Shown here: piece after piece, positions 6,361 through 9,940 of the stretch | Layout: every line of letters starts with the position of its first letter | Position numbering within the stretch: the stretch's first letter is position 1 | Assembly (NCBI GenBank): GCA_017996845.1 | Contig: JAGOGF010000095.1 | Coordinates: 1 to 9,940 of the forward strand | DNA length: 9,940 nt | Direction: 5' to 3' | Source: Butyrivibrio sp. | GTDB taxonomy: Bacteria > Bacillota_A > Clostridia > Lachnospirales > Lachnospiraceae | Position numbers and translations under genes: made by a program | Notes under the pieces: generated by a model | Seen by the model: only the letters and a program-made list of their open reading frames with translations | The model's database searches: none | Told to the model about the DNA's origin: nothing

Positions 6361-6369
6361 GAGGGAGAG
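6361..6369 (+). promoter_or_regulatory. Ribosome binding site of the large surface protein
   Basis: GAGGGAGAG ends 5 nt before the ATG at 6375 and sets the start. No terminator separates it from the signal peptidase gene, only 35 nt upstream, so cotranscription is likely. Confidence 0.75.
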
Positions 6370-6374
6370 TGCAC

Positions 6375-9300
6375 ATGCGCCGAAACGATGAAAGTCGTGC
6401 GGAAAACTACATAGCAAGACGTAAACGATACAGAAAATGGGGAATTGCAATTTCTGTATTGTCTGTTTGTGTTGCAATTACAACGCTTTACCTGTTAAAC
6501 AAGCCGGCGACAGCCGTTTCTGAAACTGCAGCGTCTGCAATAGGCATGGTTCTGCCGCAGGATGATGCAGGTGATGAGACGCAAGATACCCCGGTACAGG
6601 AAAGTGAACAGCCAGCAGCTGATAAGGATCAGAATACAGAAGCAGCTGAACAGGTTGATGTAAACACACAGACACAGAATGATAATGATCTGCAGGCTGG
6701 AAATATTGCAATTGTATCAGTTTCAGGGGTTTCTTCAGAAGCGTCTTCTGCTGCGTCAGGATCTTCTGGTACAGATTCCGCCGCAGACAGTGCAGCAAGC
6801 GCTTCAACGCAGAATACCAAGGCGCAGAATACCAATGAAAATGAAATAAAGTTGACAGCTTCCTATGTAGACAGTGATGATCAGACGATCAGAGAAGATT
6901 CCGATCTGCAGTTTGATGATAAACTCGACCTGACAGCGGCACCTGCAGAAATAGATGGATATCAGTATGAGAAAGCATTGATTGATGGAAAAGAAGTAAA
7001 GTCAATCCGCAAAATAACATCATCAGATGAAGCACAGGCAGGTTCTGCAGCTGATGAGGCATCTTCTTCAGACAGTGAAGCGCTTTCTTATCTTTACACC
7101 ACAACAGATGATCAGAATATTACGGTATCAGCAGATATAACAGTAAAGTTTGTTTATACTGCTTCCAAAGACGAGCAGCAGAAGGCAATTTCCCTGAAAG
7201 CGACACTGGTTGATGAATTTGGGACTGAAATTGATCCGGCGAAATATACAGGGATCGATCTGCCACAGTTTGGAAGTGATGGAACCCTGCATCTGGATGA
7301 TGCTGCGAATCCGCCCTATGCGGATATTACGGTAAAAACTGGATTACTGAAAGTTGTCAAATATACATATGATAAAACAACGTTAGATGAAAATGTTATT
7401 ACAGCTATAAAACGAGTTGCACTTTCTGATGTGGATGAATCCGGAGCGGATGCATCTGCCGATTATGTTGCAGAAAATACGGCTACGGCTGCAACTTTTG
7501 TGAGTGATGCTTCTGATTCTGATATTTCATCTTTGACAGATTCTGCTGATAAAGAAGAAAATCTAAAATATAATTATTACTATACAACGGATGGAACTGC
7601 ATGGACTCCGTTTACAGAAGACACAGTTTTGCATATGACATATGCAGACAGAAAAAAGACTTCATATGCATATGAAGACGATTCCATAAAGGTAACTGCA
7701 ACACTTCAGAAGGCAAATGCTATTCCGGATGATGCAGAGCTTATTGTGACTCCAGTTACAAAAGAAAGTAAAGACTTCAATTATGATGCTTATATGCAGG
7801 CTTTGAATAATCATGCAGATGAGATTGCACAGCAGGCAGATATTGATGTTATGAATTATAGTGAAGACAATACATTATTATATGATATTTCATTCATTAG
7901 TAATAATCAGAAGATAGAGCCGGCAGATGGATCTGTGGCTGTATCTGTGCAATTTAAGAAAAAGCAGCTTTCGGATGGACTGAATATTGAAAATGCAGAA
8001 GATCTTACAATTATTCATTTACCGGTTGCAGAAAATGCAGTAAGTGATGCAGCAAGTACTTTTACTTTTGACGATGTAATTGATGAAAGTAACCTGACCG
8101 CAAAAGATCTTTCGGTTGATGTGCTTAAGGATGCTGCTGTGACAGTTACAGATACACAGGAAGCTACATTTGATCTGAACAGCTTTTCAACAATTTGTTT
8201 TGTTGACAGTAACAATAATATTGTAAATGGAATAAAACCTGGAAAATCATATACATATGAAGATATTCTGGGTAATGCAAAATATTTTGGAATTGTTGCG
8301 AATACCTTTTCACCAACGGGAGATATTGATTCCAATTTTGCTGTTAAAAGGATTACCTCATCTAATAGCGCTACTGCTGGAAACTATACCGGAAATAATA
8401 ATCCTGGCATATGGCTGGCTGGTGATGCATCAGCAGATTACACATGTAGTAAGGGTACAGTATGGTGTTCTCCAAATGCGTATAAATATATCACAGTAAA
8501 TAACGGAAAAAAGGTAATAACTGAAGAAACTGCAATAGATGCATATATTGATGACCTATATAAGAATATAAAAGAGATGTCCAATATACTATATAGTGAA
8601 AATTCCTATGGGATTGAAAATCAATCATTTGATGGTGGTCAAGATGCTGTTCTTGATATTTCAAATGAAGAAGATGGAACTTATTATATTAATGGTGATA
8701 AGCTTTTTGCAAAAGGAAATGCTGGAATTCAGATAGGAAGATTAAAGATCAGAAAAAAAAGTAAACAGACTATTGTGTTTAATATATCGCTCTCAGATGT
8801 TTATTTGCAAAACTTTGTTGTTTATAATACTGATACCGGAAATATTGAGGTTTCTTCTGCAAAAGATAATGCTACTGCAGATGAATATGCGAGGACATTT
8901 ATTTTTAATATGCCACATGCAACCAGTGTAAGCATTAGTTCAGCTGTTTTTGGAATCTTTATTGCTCCCCAAGCAACTTTACAGGATTTAAAAGGAAATG
9001 GAACTGGATGGATCATTCTTGATAAATTCCAAAATGGTTCGGAATGGCATTGTGTATGGCAAGATATGCCAACAGAAGATAAAATTCCGGTTCCCGCATC
9101 AATCAGGATATCTGCAAAAAAAGAGATTAATGGAAATGATGCAACAGATTCTGTTTCAGAAAAATTTAAATTCAATTTGCAAGAATACAAGGATGGTTTT
9201 TGGACAACAATTCAAACAGCAACAAATGAAGCTTCAAATATACAATTTGACAATATGGAATACACGAAAGAAGGAAAATATCAATATCGTATTATAGAAG

Positions 9301-9940
9301 ATCAGGATTCAGCTATAAAAGCAGGCTATTATTATGATGCTACAAATTATTGTGCGGAAGTTACTGTAAAATCCACTCAACAAAACACTGGTTCAAGAAC
9401 GACTGTATATTATATTGCATCAGTTCAATATTATAAAAATAAATTATGTAACAAAGTGCCTGAAGTTATATTTAATAATAATCCTATACCGTCAACATAT
9501 GTTACGGTTCAAAAAAATTGGGATGATTTTTCAAATAAGTATGATACAAGATGGAGTCAACTGGAGATAAAGCTGAAAGCTAAAACATACTCTGGTGCAC
9601 AGACAGATGCAGTGGATATATATGGAAATACTGTACAGCCATACATTATGACAACAAAAGATGCCGTGCAGGGGAATACAGATCAATGGAAATATACATT
9701 TAGTAATTTGCCTGTAAAAACTCCGGGTGGATATAACATAGTTTATTCCGTTCATGAATATTGGGTTCAGATGAATAGCAATAATAATATTATTGAGGAA
9801 GATGAGGTCTGTGGAGGCCATCAGTATCAAGGATACTATAGTACAATTTCAATATCTGATGGTAATGCAACAAATTGTTGTACGCAAAATCCCAAACTTT
9901 TTATTCTGACAAATAAGCTATATACATCATCACTTAATGT
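6375..9940 (+). CDS. Large multidomain surface adhesin/pilin-like protein, 3' partial
   Basis: Secreted protein open to the window edge (1188 residues seen, no stop). Order: Arg-rich N-terminus (1-21), hydrophobic core (23-41) and ATA cleavage site (45-47); Ser/Ala/Asp/Gln-rich stalk (about 50-155); a MucBP-like beta module (157-262, ending VKFVYT); a second similar module (268-420, YYYTTDGTAW...VLHMTYA); a beta-rich module (437-610, with ELIVTPV and DLNSFSTICFV); and a choice-of-anchor A-like domain (about 625-897, from ILGNAKYFGIVAN to HATSVSISSAVFGIFIAPQA and WHCVW). Then a Spy0128-like pilin domain (910-1040: Lys915/916, Glu975 in YRIIED, Asn1034-1036) and a Cna_B-like domain (1044-1182: Lys1047 in VQKNW, Glu1128 in YSVHEY, Asn1180 in ILTNK) follow, with residues placed for intramolecular isopeptide bonds. 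Probably an adhesin or pilus subunit. An LPXTG anchor is expected beyond the window but not seen. Domain names are by pattern, not search. Confidence 0.93.
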   Translation, partial: MRRNDESRAENYIARRKRYRKWGIAISVLSVCVAITTLYLLNKPATAVSETAASAIGMVLPQDDAGDETQDTPVQESEQPAADKDQNTEAAEQVDVNTQTQNDNDLQAGNIAIVSVSGVSSEASSAASGSSGTDSAADSAASASTQNTKAQNTNENEIKLTASYVDSDDQTIREDSDLQFDDKLDLTAAPAEIDGYQYEKALIDGKEVKSIRKITSSDEAQAGSAADEASSSDSEALSYLYTTTDDQNITVSADITVKFVYTASKDEQQKAISLKATLVDEFGTEIDPAKYTGIDLPQFGSDGTLHLDDAANPPYADITVKTGLLKVVKYTYDKTTLDENVITAIKRVALSDVDESGADASADYVAENTATAATFVSDASDSDISSLTDSADKEENLKYNYYYTTDGTAWTPFTEDTVLHMTYADRKKTSYAYEDDSIKVTATLQKANAIPDDAELIVTPVTKESKDFNYDAYMQALNNHADEIAQQADIDVMNYSEDNTLLYDISFISNNQKIEPADGSVAVSVQFKKKQLSDGLNIENAEDLTIIHLPVAENAVSDAASTFTFDDVIDESNLTAKDLSVDVLKDAAVTVTDTQEATFDLNSFSTICFVDSNNNIVNGIKPGKSYTYEDILGNAKYFGIVANTFSPTGDIDSNFAVKRITSSNSATAGNYTGNNNPGIWLAGDASADYTCSKGTVWCSPNAYKYITVNNGKKVITEETAIDAYIDDLYKNIKEMSNILYSENSYGIENQSFDGGQDAVLDISNEEDGTYYINGDKLFAKGNAGIQIGRLKIRKKSKQTIVFNISLSDVYLQNFVVYNTDTGNIEVSSAKDNATADEYARTFIFNMPHATSVSISSAVFGIFIAPQATLQDLKGNGTGWIILDKFQNGSEWHCVWQDMPTEDKIPVPASIRISAKKEINGNDATDSVSEKFKFNLQEYKDGFWTTIQTATNEASNIQFDNMEYTKEGKYQYRIIEDQDSAIKAGYYYDATNYCAEVTVKSTQQNTGSRTTVYYIASVQYYKNKLCNKVPEVIFNNNPIPSTYVTVQKNWDDFSNKYDTRWSQLEIKLKAKTYSGAQTDAVDIYGNTVQPYIMTTKDAVQGNTDQWKYTFSNLPVKTPGGYNIVYSVHEYWVQMNSNNNIIEEDEVCGGHQYQGYYSTISISDGNATNCCTQNPKLFILTNKLYTSSLN
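6801..6835 (+). repeat. Short direct repeat in the stalk coding region
   Basis: CAGAATACCAA occurs twice about 15 bp apart, coding QNTKAQNT in the low-complexity stalk of the surface protein. A minor internal duplication typical of such linkers. Confidence 0.5.

Noticed and set aside
6478..7104. Three minus-strand open frames under the surface gene
   Set aside because: They are antisense to the low-complexity stalk and first beta module, and their composition only mirrors the repeated sense codons.

Overview
The window looks like a chromosomal segment of a low-to-moderate G+C Gram-positive bacterium (Bacillota, probably a gut or oral Clostridia- or Erysipelotrichia-like lineage). The evidence is the YlxM-Ffh-RpsP-KhpA-TrmD-RimM cluster, strong GGAGG-type ribosome binding sites, rho-independent terminators, and a large surface protein built from choice-of-anchor A, Spy0128-type and Cna_B-like modules. 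The exact taxon cannot be fixed from the sequence alone.

Layout. Bases 31-2406 hold a tightly packed + strand cluster for protein targeting and ribosome biogenesis: ylxM, ffh (start overlaps the ylxM stop), rpsP and khpA, closed by a hairpin-plus-U-tract terminator. A second + strand unit, trmD-rimM (ATGA overlap), follows. Its gene order is the reverse of the rimM-trmD order usual in Bacillus and many Clostridia. Its terminator hairpin lies inside the 3' end of the convergent adenosine deaminase gene (add, - strand, 3751-4707).

Bases 4708-5060 are a very AT-rich non-coding gap between add and the genes to its right. It contains a nested tandem array (eight 8-mers, organised as two perfect 24-bp units plus a partial third) and two copies of a 12-bp motif. 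One of these copies coincides with the best promoter candidate for add.

Bases 5061-9940 are a surface-protein locus: a cytoplasmic coiled-coil protein of unknown function, a catalytically intact type I signal peptidase, and a very large secreted multidomain protein that runs off the right edge (at least 1188 residues, no stop seen). The visible part has a signal peptide, a Ser/Ala/Asp/Gln-rich stalk, two MucBP-like beta modules, a second beta-rich module, a choice-of-anchor A-like domain, a Spy0128-like isopeptide domain and a Cna_B-like domain. The last two keep plausible Lys/Glu/Asn isopeptide residues. G+C falls sharply inside the gene near base 8160, just before the choice-of-anchor domain, which suggests mosaic assembly. 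A cell-wall anchor and possibly a sortase would be expected beyond the window, but neither is visible.
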